From NCBI GenBank assembly GCA_943846665.1, contig OX044358.1, forward strand, positions 310,001 through 374,000: a DNA stretch of 64,000 nt, in the 5' to 3' direction. Of this stretch, positions 26,309-34,399 are shown in pieces; position 1 is the stretch's first letter; each line of letters starts with the position of its first letter. This DNA comes from Arcticimaribacter sp002477625 (GTDB taxonomy: Bacteria; Bacteroidota; Bacteroidia; Flavobacteriales; Flavobacteriaceae). The position numbers were made by a program, and so were the translations under genes. Below the pieces are notes generated by a model. The model made no database searches, was not told the DNA's origin, and saw only the letters and a list, made by a program, of their open reading frames with translations.

Positions 26309-27007
26309 ATGAATAAAAACATACTCATTATAGGGGGAACTTCTGGAATTGGAAAAGCCCTAGTCGAATTACTTCAAGACAGTAACCAGCTTTTTGTAGC
26401 CAACAGAACTTCTGAAGGCTTAGACACCCAAAAAGTAACCTACATCCCATTTGATGCAACATCAGATGTTTTGGACACTACCCTGCTCCCCGATCAATTG
26501 GATGGTTTTGTGTATTGTCCGGGCAGCATCAACTTACGTCCATTTAAAGGTCTTAAGCCCGAAACCTTTCAAAAGGATTTTGAGATAAATGTATTAGGAG
26601 CTGTTAAAAGTTTACAAACAGTTTTAAAGAATTTACTACTTAGCCCACAAGCAAGTCTTGTATTCTTTAGTACCGTAGCCGTTCAAACCGGGATGCCCTT
26701 TCATGCTTCTGTAGCAGCTGCAAAAGGGGCAATTGAAGGCTTAACCAAATCTTTAGCAGCTGAATATGCTCCTAAATTTAGAGTTAACGCTATTGCTCCT
26801 TCGCTGACAAAAACACCACTTGCAGACAAGTTTCTAAACAACGAAACAAAATTAGAGAAAGCAAACGAACGCCATCCACTAAAATTTGTTGGTTCAGCGG
26901 AGGATTTAGCCAATAGTGCGAAATTTTTATTGAGTGATGAAAGTCAATGGATGACGGGACAAATTTTGCATGTAGACGGAGGAATAGGAAATTTAAAAAC
27001 AAACTAA
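26309..27007 (+). CDS. Short-chain dehydrogenase-like protein without the usual catalytic Tyr
   Basis: This 232-residue Rossmann protein has the NAD(P) motif GGTSGIG at 9-15, the N-x-L region INVLGAVKSL and the C-terminal LHVDGG. In the active-site region, FHASVAAAKGAIEG, Lys139 is present but the residue four before it, normally the catalytic Tyr, is Val135. Ser121 is plausible. Redox activity by the classical mechanism is therefore doubtful. Similar SDR proteins with this substitution accompany photolyases in other bacteria (recollection, not checked). It starts at the base after the SRPBCC stop codon. Confidence 0.85.
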   Translation: MNKNILIIGGTSGIGKALVELLQDSNQLFVANRTSEGLDTQKVTYIPFDATSDVLDTTLLPDQLDGFVYCPGSINLRPFKGLKPETFQKDFEINVLGAVKSLQTVLKNLLLSPQASLVFFSTVAVQTGMPFHASVAAAKGAIEGLTKSLAAEYAPKFRVNAIAPSLTKTPLADKFLNNETKLEKANERHPLKFVGSAEDLANSAKFLLSDESQWMTGQILHVDGGIGNLKTN

Positions 27008-27010
27008 TTT

Positions 27011-28315
27011 TTGGAACAGTATACAATATTTTGGTTTAGAAGGGATTTGCGTGTTGATGATAATGCTGGACTGTATCATGCATTAACCTCAGGCAATAAA
27101 GTGCTACCAATTTTCATTTTTGATACGGACATATTAGAAAAGCTACCAAGTAAAAGTGATGCTCGCTTAGCAACGATTCATGCGGCTTTAGGTAAAATAA
27201 CCGATACAATGAAGGGGAACCGATGCAATGTTGGAATGTATCATGGAAAGCCCAAGGCCGTTTTTGAACACCTATTAGAAAAACACGCCATCGTGAAAGT
27301 AATTGCCAACCACGATTACGAACCCTATGCTCAAAAGCGAGACGAGGAAATAAAACAATTTTTGACCACAAAAGAAATCCAATTTGAGACCTACAAGGAT
27401 CAGGTGATTTTTGAAAAGGCAGAAGTGGTTAAGGATGACGGAACAGCTTACAGAGTTTATACGCCTTTTTCAAAAAAATGGTTGGCAAAGATGCATTCAG
27501 AGGGTATTCCAAACTTCCCATCTGAAAAGCACCTAGACAAGCTCGCGCCCATAGTACAACCAACATTAAAACTAAGTGACCTGGGCTTTAAAGCTTCTTC
27601 GATTCCCTATCCAAAATATCAACTCAACTCTGCCATCATTCGGAATTATGAAGCAACACGCAATTATCCAGCCTTAGACCAGACTTCGAGAACTGGAGCA
27701 CACCTTAGGTTTGGTACATTGAGTATTCGTAAGATGGCAGCTGAAGCGAGTAAAGAAAAGGAAATCACTTTTTTGAAAGAATTAATTTGGAGGGAATTTT
27801 TTATGCAAATTTTATGGCATTTTCCGCATACGACCTCACAATGCTTTAAGCCGCAATACGAACGAATTGAATGGAGGAATAATGAAGAAGAATTCGAAAG
27901 ATGGTGCAACGGAACAACGGGCTACACCTTTGTTGATGCTGGCATGAGAGAACTCAATGCAACGGGGTTTATGCACAACCGTGTTCGTATGCTCGTCGGA
28001 AGCTTTTTGTGTAAACACCTACTCATCGATTGGCGCTGGGGAGAGGCCTATTTTGCTGAAAAACTACTCGACTATGAACAATCGAGTAATGTCGGTAATT
28101 GGCAATGGGTAGCTGGTTGTGGGGTAGATGCTGCGCCCTACTTCAGGATTTTTAATCCCATAGAACAAATCAAAAAATTTGATAAACAGCAGCAGTATAT
28201 TGAAAAATGGGTTCCCGATTTTCAAGAACTAACCTATCCACAGCCTATTGTTGATCATAAATTTGCTCGAGAACGATGTTTAACTACCTATAAAAGTGCT
28301 TTAAACAGATCGTGA
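27011..28315 (+). CDS. phr: Deoxyribodipyrimidine photolyase, class I CPD type
   Basis: This 434-residue FAD-dependent DNA repair enzyme splits UV-induced cyclobutane pyrimidine dimers using light. The N-terminal antenna domain begins IFWFRRDLRVDDNAGL. The FAD domain has the canonical series RTGAHLRFGTLSIR, ELIWREFFMQILW, FMHNRVRMLVGSFL, then NVGNWQWVAG and APYFRIFNP near the end, so the FAD-facing Asn and electron-transfer Trp residues are kept. No ATG is available near the N-terminus; TTG 27011, three bases after the previous stop, is the likely start. Confidence 0.93.
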   Translation: MEQYTIFWFRRDLRVDDNAGLYHALTSGNKVLPIFIFDTDILEKLPSKSDARLATIHAALGKITDTMKGNRCNVGMYHGKPKAVFEHLLEKHAIVKVIANHDYEPYAQKRDEEIKQFLTTKEIQFETYKDQVIFEKAEVVKDDGTAYRVYTPFSKKWLAKMHSEGIPNFPSEKHLDKLAPIVQPTLKLSDLGFKASSIPYPKYQLNSAIIRNYEATRNYPALDQTSRTGAHLRFGTLSIRKMAAEASKEKEITFLKELIWREFFMQILWHFPHTTSQCFKPQYERIEWRNNEEEFERWCNGTTGYTFVDAGMRELNATGFMHNRVRMLVGSFLCKHLLIDWRWGEAYFAEKLLDYEQSSNVGNWQWVAGCGVDAAPYFRIFNPIEQIKKFDKQQQYIEKWVPDFQELTYPQPIVDHKFARERCLTTYKSALNRS

Positions 28316-28443
28316 AAGGAGTAAAAAAAACAAATTTACCCACTAAAATATGCCCCAGTTGTGAACGACCGTTTAGCTGGCGAAAAAAATGGGAACGCGA
28401 TTGGGAACAAGTAATCTACTGTAGTAAAAAATGCAAAAAGTAA
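28312..28443 (+). CDS. DUF2256 zinc-ribbon-like small protein
   Basis: This 43-residue protein starts at GTG 28312, overlaps the photolyase stop by 4 bases and overlaps the CRY-DASH start by 13 bases. The sequence has ICPSCERPFSWRKKWERDW and YCSKKCKK, with Cys14, Cys17, Cys37 and Cys41 arranged like a zinc ribbon. This is the DUF2256 pattern, repeatedly found beside photolyase and cryptochrome genes. Its function is unknown; the basic tail and metal site suggest nucleic-acid or protein contact (inference). Confidence 0.85.
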   Translation: MKGVKKTNLPTKICPSCERPFSWRKKWERDWEQVIYCSKKCKK

Positions 28444-29744
28444 AAGGAACAGCACTCGTTTGGTTTCGTAATGATTTGAGAATATCCGATCATTACGGTC
28501 TCTTTCATGCCTCAAAAAGTTATGAAAAAATAATAGCCTATTACAGTTTTGATCCTAAGCAATTTTCGGTCACCTCCTGGGGTTTTAAAAAAACAGAATC
28601 TTTTCGAGCTCAATTTCTGATTGAAACTGTTCAACAATTACAACTCGATTTAGCAGCAAAAAACATCAGCCTCATCATCGAACATAACGATCCTTCGGAG
28701 AACATTCCACACTGGATTGAGTCAGAAGAAATAGAGGCCCTTTATTTTCAAAAAGAGTGGACAAAAGAAGAACGAGAAACGGAAGAACGGTTAAGAAGCA
28801 ACCTTCCTAACTCAGTAGAAATACACGCAGCTTATGATCAGTTTCTATTCTATCCAGAAGATGTTCCTATGTCCCTAGATCAATTGCCAGAAGTATTCAC
28901 CAACTTCAGAAAACAGTGTGAAAAAAATACTGCAGTTCGAGCCTGTTATCCCGAAGTGGAACGTCAAGAAACTTCAAATGCCTTACAAGAAACCTTTGCC
29001 TGTCCGTCTCTATCGGACCTTGGGCTGAATGAAATCAGTTCGCATCCCAATTCAGCTTTCCCATTCAAAGGGGGAAGTAAAGCAGCTAAAGAACGCATAG
29101 CACACTACTTTTGGGAATCTAAAAAACTCTCCTATTATAAGAATACCCGCAACGGACTTCTTGGGTTAGACTACAGTTCTAAACTTTCAGCTTGGCTAGG
29201 GAATGGTTCGCTATCGGCACGTGAAATTTATTGGGAGGTACGTAAATATGAATCTGAGATTAAAAAAAACCAATCTACTTATTGGTTGATATTCGAGTTG
29301 ATTTGGCGCGATTATTTTAAGTTTATTTCTCTAAAGCATCAGGATGCAATTTTTCATTTAAGCGGTATTTTAAATAAACGTTATCAGTGGGAAAACAGTC
29401 CTGAGGTATTTCAAAATTGGGTAGAAGGAAAAACCAAAGAACCTTTTGTCAACGCCAACATGCTGGAACTAAAAAAAACAGGATGGATGAGCAACAGAGG
29501 CAGACAGAATGTAGCTTCTTTTTTTGCAAAAGAAATTTATATGGATTGGCGGATGGGAGCAGCCTATTTTGAATCTCAGCTGATCGATTATGATGTTCAC
29601 AGCAACTACGGCAACTGGATGTATGTTGCTGGTGTAGGAAATGATCCTCGAGATCGAAAATTCAACATTCGGTCTCAAGCCGAACGCTACGATACAAACG
29701 GAACATTTCAACAGCTTTGGAACCAGCAAAATTTATTTGAATGA
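28431..29744 (+). CDS. Cryptochrome DASH
   Basis: This 437-residue CRY-DASH flavoprotein binds FAD and probably methenyltetrahydrofolate, and members repair CPDs in single-stranded DNA or act as light sensors. The N-terminus is TALVWFRNDLRISDHYGL. The FAD-binding region includes SNYGNWMYVAGVGNDPRDRKF and the DASH-specific tail SQAERYDTNGTFQQLW. It overlaps DUF2256 upstream and shares a 4-base overlap (ATGA) with the next gene, so translation is coupled throughout. Confidence 0.93.
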   Translation: MQKVKGTALVWFRNDLRISDHYGLFHASKSYEKIIAYYSFDPKQFSVTSWGFKKTESFRAQFLIETVQQLQLDLAAKNISLIIEHNDPSENIPHWIESEEIEALYFQKEWTKEERETEERLRSNLPNSVEIHAAYDQFLFYPEDVPMSLDQLPEVFTNFRKQCEKNTAVRACYPEVERQETSNALQETFACPSLSDLGLNEISSHPNSAFPFKGGSKAAKERIAHYFWESKKLSYYKNTRNGLLGLDYSSKLSAWLGNGSLSAREIYWEVRKYESEIKKNQSTYWLIFELIWRDYFKFISLKHQDAIFHLSGILNKRYQWENSPEVFQNWVEGKTKEPFVNANMLELKKTGWMSNRGRQNVASFFAKEIYMDWRMGAAYFESQLIDYDVHSNYGNWMYVAGVGNDPRDRKFNIRSQAERYDTNGTFQQLWNQQNLFE

Positions 29745-31273
29745 TCATACGACTAATCTTAGGGGATCAACTCAATGCACAGCATTCATGGTTTCAAACC
29801 GTTGACGATTCTGTAGTCTACGTTTTGATGGAGATGGAACAAGAAACAAACTATGTAAAACATCACATTCAGAAAGTGGTCGCTTTTTTTGCAGCCATGC
29901 GCAACTTCAATCACAAATTGAAGCAGTTGGGGCATCAAACCCATTACTTCAAACTGAGCGATTCTGAAAATACTCAAAATTTAAATTCCAATCTAGAGTT
30001 CCTTTTTAAACAGTACAAGGCTGTTCAATTCGAATACCAATTCCCAGATGAACACCGCTTGGATCAACAGTTATCGGATTTCTGTTCGGCTTCTAAGCTT
30101 GCTAGTTCAGCTTTAGACACTGAACATTTTATGACCAGTAGAACTGCATTGACTGAGTTTTTTGAAGGGAAAAAGCAATTCCTCATGGAATTCTTTTACC
30201 GCAATATGCGTAAACAATTCGATATTCTGGTTGAAGGCGGACAACCAGTAGGCGGGCAATGGAATTTCGACAAGAATAATCGAAACAAATGGAAAGGAAC
30301 TCCAACGATACCCGAACCCTATATTCCCAAAACAGAACAACTTCTTGAAATCAAAGAAATGATTGAAAGCTTTGGTGTAAAAACCTTAGGTAATTTCAAT
30401 GAAGATCACTTTTTGTTTCCCTCATCCCGAGAGGAGGCCTTGGAGCAATTGCACTATTTCTGCGAAAATCTTTTGGTTCACTTTGGTGACTATCAAGATG
30501 CGATGCATACGGAGGAAGAAAATCTTTTTCATTCCAGAATTTCCTTTGCTTTGAATGTAAAACTCATCAGTCCTCTGGAGGTCGTTGAAAAGATAATCGG
30601 GTATTATCACCAAAATGCAGAGGAGATTCAGTTGTCTCAAGTAGAAGGTTTTGTACGACAAATTATTGGTTGGAGGGAATATATACGCGGGATTTACTGG
30701 AAAGAAATGCCCCAGTACAAAACACTGAATGTCCTTAAAAACACCAACCCCCTCCCTGATTTTTATTGGACCGGTAAAACAAAAATGAATTGCCTGAGCC
30801 ACAGCGTAAACAATTCACTGGATCATGCGTATGCCCATCACATTCAACGTCTGATGATAACGGGAAACTTTGCCTTACTAGCGCAAGTACATCCTGATGC
30901 AGTAGACGAATGGTACTTGGGGATTTATGCAGATGCAGTAGAATGGGTACAACTTCCAAACACCAGAGGCATGAGTCAATGGGCAGATGGCGGTATTGTA
31001 GCCACTAAGCCTTATGTTTCTGCAGCAGCGTATATAAACAAAATGAGTACCTATTGCACAAGTTGTAGTTATGACAAAAAACAGCGCTTAGGAGACACCG
31101 CTTGTCCGTTCAATAGTTTGTATTGGAACTTTTTGGATGACAAGAAAGAACATTTTGCCAAGAACAATCGGATGGCAATGATGTTGCGTTTACTTGAAAA
31201 AATACCCGTAGAAGAACTAGCTTCAATCAAAGAGCGAGCCTATAACATCATAAAAAATCCAGATGCATACTAA
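29741..31273 (+). CDS. Fe-S photolyase of the PhrB/CryB (FeS-BCP) family
   Basis: This 510-residue photolyase-related protein begins IIRLILGDQLNAQHSWF, as in the prokaryotic (6-4) photolyase group. Four cysteines, Cys351, Cys439, Cys442 and Cys455 (in MNCLSH, YCTSC and TACPFN), occupy the positions known to hold a [4Fe-4S] cluster in Agrobacterium PhrB (350, 438, 441, 454). The middle region has QIIGWREYIRGIYW and QWADGGIVATKPYVS. It is predicted to repair (6-4) photoproducts using FAD and a lumazine antenna. It overlaps both neighbours. Confidence 0.92.
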   Translation: MIIRLILGDQLNAQHSWFQTVDDSVVYVLMEMEQETNYVKHHIQKVVAFFAAMRNFNHKLKQLGHQTHYFKLSDSENTQNLNSNLEFLFKQYKAVQFEYQFPDEHRLDQQLSDFCSASKLASSALDTEHFMTSRTALTEFFEGKKQFLMEFFYRNMRKQFDILVEGGQPVGGQWNFDKNNRNKWKGTPTIPEPYIPKTEQLLEIKEMIESFGVKTLGNFNEDHFLFPSSREEALEQLHYFCENLLVHFGDYQDAMHTEEENLFHSRISFALNVKLISPLEVVEKIIGYYHQNAEEIQLSQVEGFVRQIIGWREYIRGIYWKEMPQYKTLNVLKNTNPLPDFYWTGKTKMNCLSHSVNNSLDHAYAHHIQRLMITGNFALLAQVHPDAVDEWYLGIYADAVEWVQLPNTRGMSQWADGGIVATKPYVSAAAYINKMSTYCTSCSYDKKQRLGDTACPFNSLYWNFLDDKKEHFAKNNRMAMMLRLLEKIPVEELASIKERAYNIIKNPDAY

Positions 31274-32747
31274 GAGACCTCCTATCGGTATCGTTTGGTT
31301 GAAACGTGATCTTCGGTTGCATGATCATGCACCGCTTCATGCAGCGTTGAAAGAAAATAAAAAAGTACTCCTTGTATATGTTTTTGAAACTGCATTGGCA
31401 CAAGACCCGCATTACAGTGGGCGACACTTTGATTTCATAAAACAGTCTTTAGTAGATATGAACCAGAAGCTTGAGCAATTCAACACTAAAGTTCTGGTTA
31501 CCCAAGGAGTCACAATTGACGTTTTTTGTAAAATAAATGATTCTTATACAATAGAACGTATCTATTCGCATCAAGAAACTGGTCTACGTGTAACTTTTGA
31601 GCGGGACAAAGAAATTAAAAAGTGGACAGATAGCAAGCAGATTTATTGGAAAGAACACACCCAACAAGGTGTATTTCGAGGGATGAAAAATCGAAAACAA
31701 TGGCTGGTCAATTGGACAAAGTCTATGAATGAGCAACAACATCCTTTTCCAAATAAAGAAGCTTCATTTTTAGAGCAAGAAAAAATAGCGGAATTGAGTC
31801 GTAGCATACCGACTCCCAAACTTATAACCAAAAACAACAGCAAGGTTCAGTTTGGTGGGAGCAGTCAAGGACGGCGTTATCTCGATTCCTTTTTTAAAGA
31901 TCGGCATTATCAATACCAAAAACATATTTCCAAGCCCGATTTAGCGAGAAAGAGTTGTAGTAGACTATCGCCTTATCTAGCCTATGGAAACCTTTCGATG
32001 CGTGAGGTTCTTCAACGAACAGAAGGAGAAAAAGGAAAAGGAAACTCCAGTAACGGACTGCGAGCATTTGAGTCGCGCCTGCGCTGGCAAGCGCATTTCA
32101 TTCAGAAATTTGAAATGGAATGTTCTATGGAGTTTCTCTCGGTGAACAAAGGCTATCATCGTTTGTCTAAGCCAATCATAAAAGAACGAATCGATGCCTG
32201 GGAAAAAGGGCAAACCGGAATTCCAATTGTCGATGCTTCTATGCGTTGCTTGGTTGCTACGGGTTATTTGAATTTCCGCATGCGGGCACTCGTAGTTTCC
32301 TTTTTTGTGCATCAATTATGGCAACCTTGGCAAGCAGCATCAGGTTTTTTAGCCCGTGAATTTTTAGATTTTGAACCCGGAATTCATTTTCCACAACTCC
32401 AAATGCAAGCTGGAGAAACAGGCATCAACACCTTGCGTATTTATAATCCTGTAAAAAACGGTATTGAACATGATCCCGTAGGCGCTTTTACTAAAAAGTG
32501 GGTACCTGAACTACAGTCCTTACCGGATAGTTTGGTGCATACCCCTTGGGCAATAACCGCTTTTGAAGAAGCAATGTATGGTTTTACCCCAACAGTAGAT
32601 TACCCAGGTCCAATAGTTGATTTAGACGCAAGTAGAAAGCATGCTAGTGATATTTTATGGAACATGCAAAAAGAACCCTTGGTGTATCAGGAAAGCAAAC
32701 GCATTTTAAAACGACATACCCTATCCAATAGAAAAAGCATCCAATAA
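31263..32747 (+). CDS. Divergent photolyase/cryptochrome-family flavoprotein
   Basis: This 494-residue protein has an N-terminal photolyase domain (GIVWLKRDLRLHDHAPLHAAL) and a C-terminal FAD-binding-like domain (GIPIVDASMRCLVATGYLNFRMR). Key elements of canonical photolyases are changed: HNR is NFR, and the segment that normally reads NNGxWQWxAG is here PGIHFPQLQMQAG (about 369-381), so the FAD-facing Asn and the Trp of the electron-transfer chain are replaced. It ends with TLRIYNPVKNG. It may be a light sensor or a photolyase with altered chemistry. Overlap with the gene upstream is 11 bases. Confidence 0.85.
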   Translation: MHTKRPPIGIVWLKRDLRLHDHAPLHAALKENKKVLLVYVFETALAQDPHYSGRHFDFIKQSLVDMNQKLEQFNTKVLVTQGVTIDVFCKINDSYTIERIYSHQETGLRVTFERDKEIKKWTDSKQIYWKEHTQQGVFRGMKNRKQWLVNWTKSMNEQQHPFPNKEASFLEQEKIAELSRSIPTPKLITKNNSKVQFGGSSQGRRYLDSFFKDRHYQYQKHISKPDLARKSCSRLSPYLAYGNLSMREVLQRTEGEKGKGNSSNGLRAFESRLRWQAHFIQKFEMECSMEFLSVNKGYHRLSKPIIKERIDAWEKGQTGIPIVDASMRCLVATGYLNFRMRALVVSFFVHQLWQPWQAASGFLAREFLDFEPGIHFPQLQMQAGETGINTLRIYNPVKNGIEHDPVGAFTKKWVPELQSLPDSLVHTPWAITAFEEAMYGFTPTVDYPGPIVDLDASRKHASDILWNMQKEPLVYQESKRILKRHTLSNRKSIQ

Positions 32748-32749
32748 TT

Positions 32750-33034
32750 ATGAAAAAAGAATACAATTTTAACGATCGTGAGCTGGACAGAATCATAGAA
32801 ATGGCATGGGAAGATCGTACTCCTTTTGATGCAATAAAGGATCAATTCGGAATCAAAGAACAAGAAGTAATTACGTTGATGCGGCAAGAAATGAAACCAA
32901 CCAGTTTCAGATTATGGCGCGCTCGTGTGCAAGGAAGAAAAACAAAACACAGAAAATCACGCGGTATGGATGTCGATCGTTTTCGTTGCAGCAGACAGCG
33001 TGGGATCAGCAACAACAAAGTGTCGAAACGATAA
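32750..33034 (+). CDS. TIGR03643 family small basic protein
   Basis: This 94-residue protein is the last gene of the operon and starts 2 bases after the previous stop. The sequence matches the TIGR03643 pattern: LDRIIEMAWEDRTPFDAIKDQFGIKE, then VITLMRQEMKPTSFRLWRARV and a Lys/Arg-rich GRKTKHRKSRG. The first half looks like a helix-turn-helix and the tail is strongly basic, so nucleic-acid binding is plausible. The family has no assigned function, and its habitual neighbours include photolyases. Confidence 0.82.
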   Translation: MKKEYNFNDRELDRIIEMAWEDRTPFDAIKDQFGIKEQEVITLMRQEMKPTSFRLWRARVQGRKTKHRKSRGMDVDRFRCSRQRGISNNKVSKR

Positions 33035-33118
33035 ATTTTGTATCTTGAGGACGGTAACCCAATCTTTTACAGCGTCAGAAAAGGTTATCATTAGGATTTT
33101 TACTTAAACATCCTTCCT

Positions 33119-33535
33119 ATGAAAAAGAACAAAACCCAACGTACGGACAACAGTGTTTCTCTTTTTTTAGATCAAATAGAACCCGAACAAAAAAGAAAAG
33201 ACAGCTTTACCCTTGTTGACTTGATGTCCAAAATAACTTCAGAGGATCCAAAACTTTGGGGTACCAGCATCATTGGTTTTGGAGAGTATCACTACCAGTA
33301 CAAAAGTGGACGTGAAGGCGACTGGTTTCTTACAGGCTTTTCACCAAGAAAAAATGCACTAACTGTTTATTTGATGTGTGATCTATCGCATGAAGATCTG
33401 AATTTTGATGGGCTTGGCAAATACAAACTAAGCAAAGGATGTTTCTATTTCAAGAAAATTGAACATATCGATTTAAAGGTATTGACCCAAATCATCAAGG
33501 ATTCGATTAAGATCATCAAAAAAATGTATTCTTAA
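33119..33535 (+). CDS. DUF1801 (YdhG-like) protein
   Basis: This 138-residue cytoplasmic protein has the DUF1801 pattern: DSFTLVDLMSKITSEDPKLWGTSIIGFGEYHY, then FLTGFSPRKNALTVYLM and YKLSKGCFYFKKIEHID. The fold is YdhG-like and uncharacterised. It lies 84 bases after the photolyase operon on the same strand and may be read through from it; there is no clear terminator between. It is convergent with the next gene. Confidence 0.82.
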   Translation: MKKNKTQRTDNSVSLFLDQIEPEQKRKDSFTLVDLMSKITSEDPKLWGTSIIGFGEYHYQYKSGREGDWFLTGFSPRKNALTVYLMCDLSHEDLNFDGLGKYKLSKGCFYFKKIEHIDLKVLTQIIKDSIKIIKKMYS

Positions 33536-33536
33536 G

Positions 33537-34379
33537 CTATTTAGCCGTTTCTCTAAGGGTAACAGACATGCCCAAACTCAAACCTCTTTGCTTTTTCCAC
33601 TCCGCATGGCTTGTGCTTCTAGCATAGATTGACTTTCCAAATACTCCTGCAGAAAACCACAAGCCCTCAGAACCCAGGTCTTCGTCAATCCATTCTAAAG
33701 AAATAAAAACATCGTCCTCTACTAGGATGTCGTATTCCTTCAGATCAACAGAAATTAAGCCTTCAGACTGTTTAAGGGTAACAAAGATGTTCTCCTTTAA
33801 AATATTTTCATCTGGAAAACGATAAGTACTGGAATATACATTGACTCGAAAGCGTACTTCTGGATATATGTTTTCGACTACAGAAAATTGAATGCCGTCT
33901 ATATAGGCAGGTGTTTTTTTAACTTTTACAAAAAGTGCAATTTCATTCCCCAGTTGATTGGAAGTAAAACCTGTGATCAATAATTTTGAGGTTGAAGAAT
34001 TCCCAGAAATACGGGTATCCCATTTTTTCTCAGCAATTAATACGACCTCCTCTAGAAAAGTAGTTTGCTCGGCAAGAACTAGGGTGTTATTAGATAATAA
34101 GATCGTTTCTAATTCGGCAACTTGAAAATCACGTGTATCAAAGCCAATCATTGAAAGACGAAGCGTCTCAGTTGCATATACATCTGGAACTTCTAGAAAG
34201 AAAAAGCCATCTTCATTCGAAACGGTTCCAAGCTCTTTTTTTAACACCCCAATATTTACAAAGGGTAAGGGGTCTTTTGTCAATGCGTCAACAACTTGAC
34301 CTTGAAGTATGTACTGGGCGTTAAGCACAGCTAGACCAAGAAGAAAAACAAACAAGAAAAGGGGTGTTTTACGATACAA
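33537..34379 (-). CDS. Secreted carboxypeptidase-regulatory-like domain protein
   Basis: This 280-residue exported protein has a signal peptide (MYRKTPLFLFVFLLGLAVLNAQ) and then an N-terminal CarboxypepD-regulatory-like beta-sandwich: LQGQVVDALTKDPLPFVNIGV, GTVSNEDGFFFLEVP and LRLSMIGFDTRDF. The rest (about 115-280) is beta-rich and ends in a strongly conserved-looking WKKQRGLSLGMSVTL. In Bacteroidota such domains occur in surface and TonB-linked proteins. This one has no TonB barrel, and its role is unknown. It runs into DUF1801 from the other strand with one base between the stops. Confidence 0.78.
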   Translation of the reverse strand: MYRKTPLFLFVFLLGLAVLNAQYILQGQVVDALTKDPLPFVNIGVLKKELGTVSNEDGFFFLEVPDVYATETLRLSMIGFDTRDFQVAELETILLSNNTLVLAEQTTFLEEVVLIAEKKWDTRISGNSSTSKLLITGFTSNQLGNEIALFVKVKKTPAYIDGIQFSVVENIYPEVRFRVNVYSSTYRFPDENILKENIFVTLKQSEGLISVDLKEYDILVEDDVFISLEWIDEDLGSEGLWFSAGVFGKSIYARSTSHAEWKKQRGLSLGMSVTLRETAK

Positions 34380-34399
34380 TTTGAGGCAACCTTAAGCGG

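Noticed and set aside
30422..30802. 126-codon open frame opposite the Fe-S photolyase
   Set aside because: Shadow of a strongly conserved coding region on the other strand.
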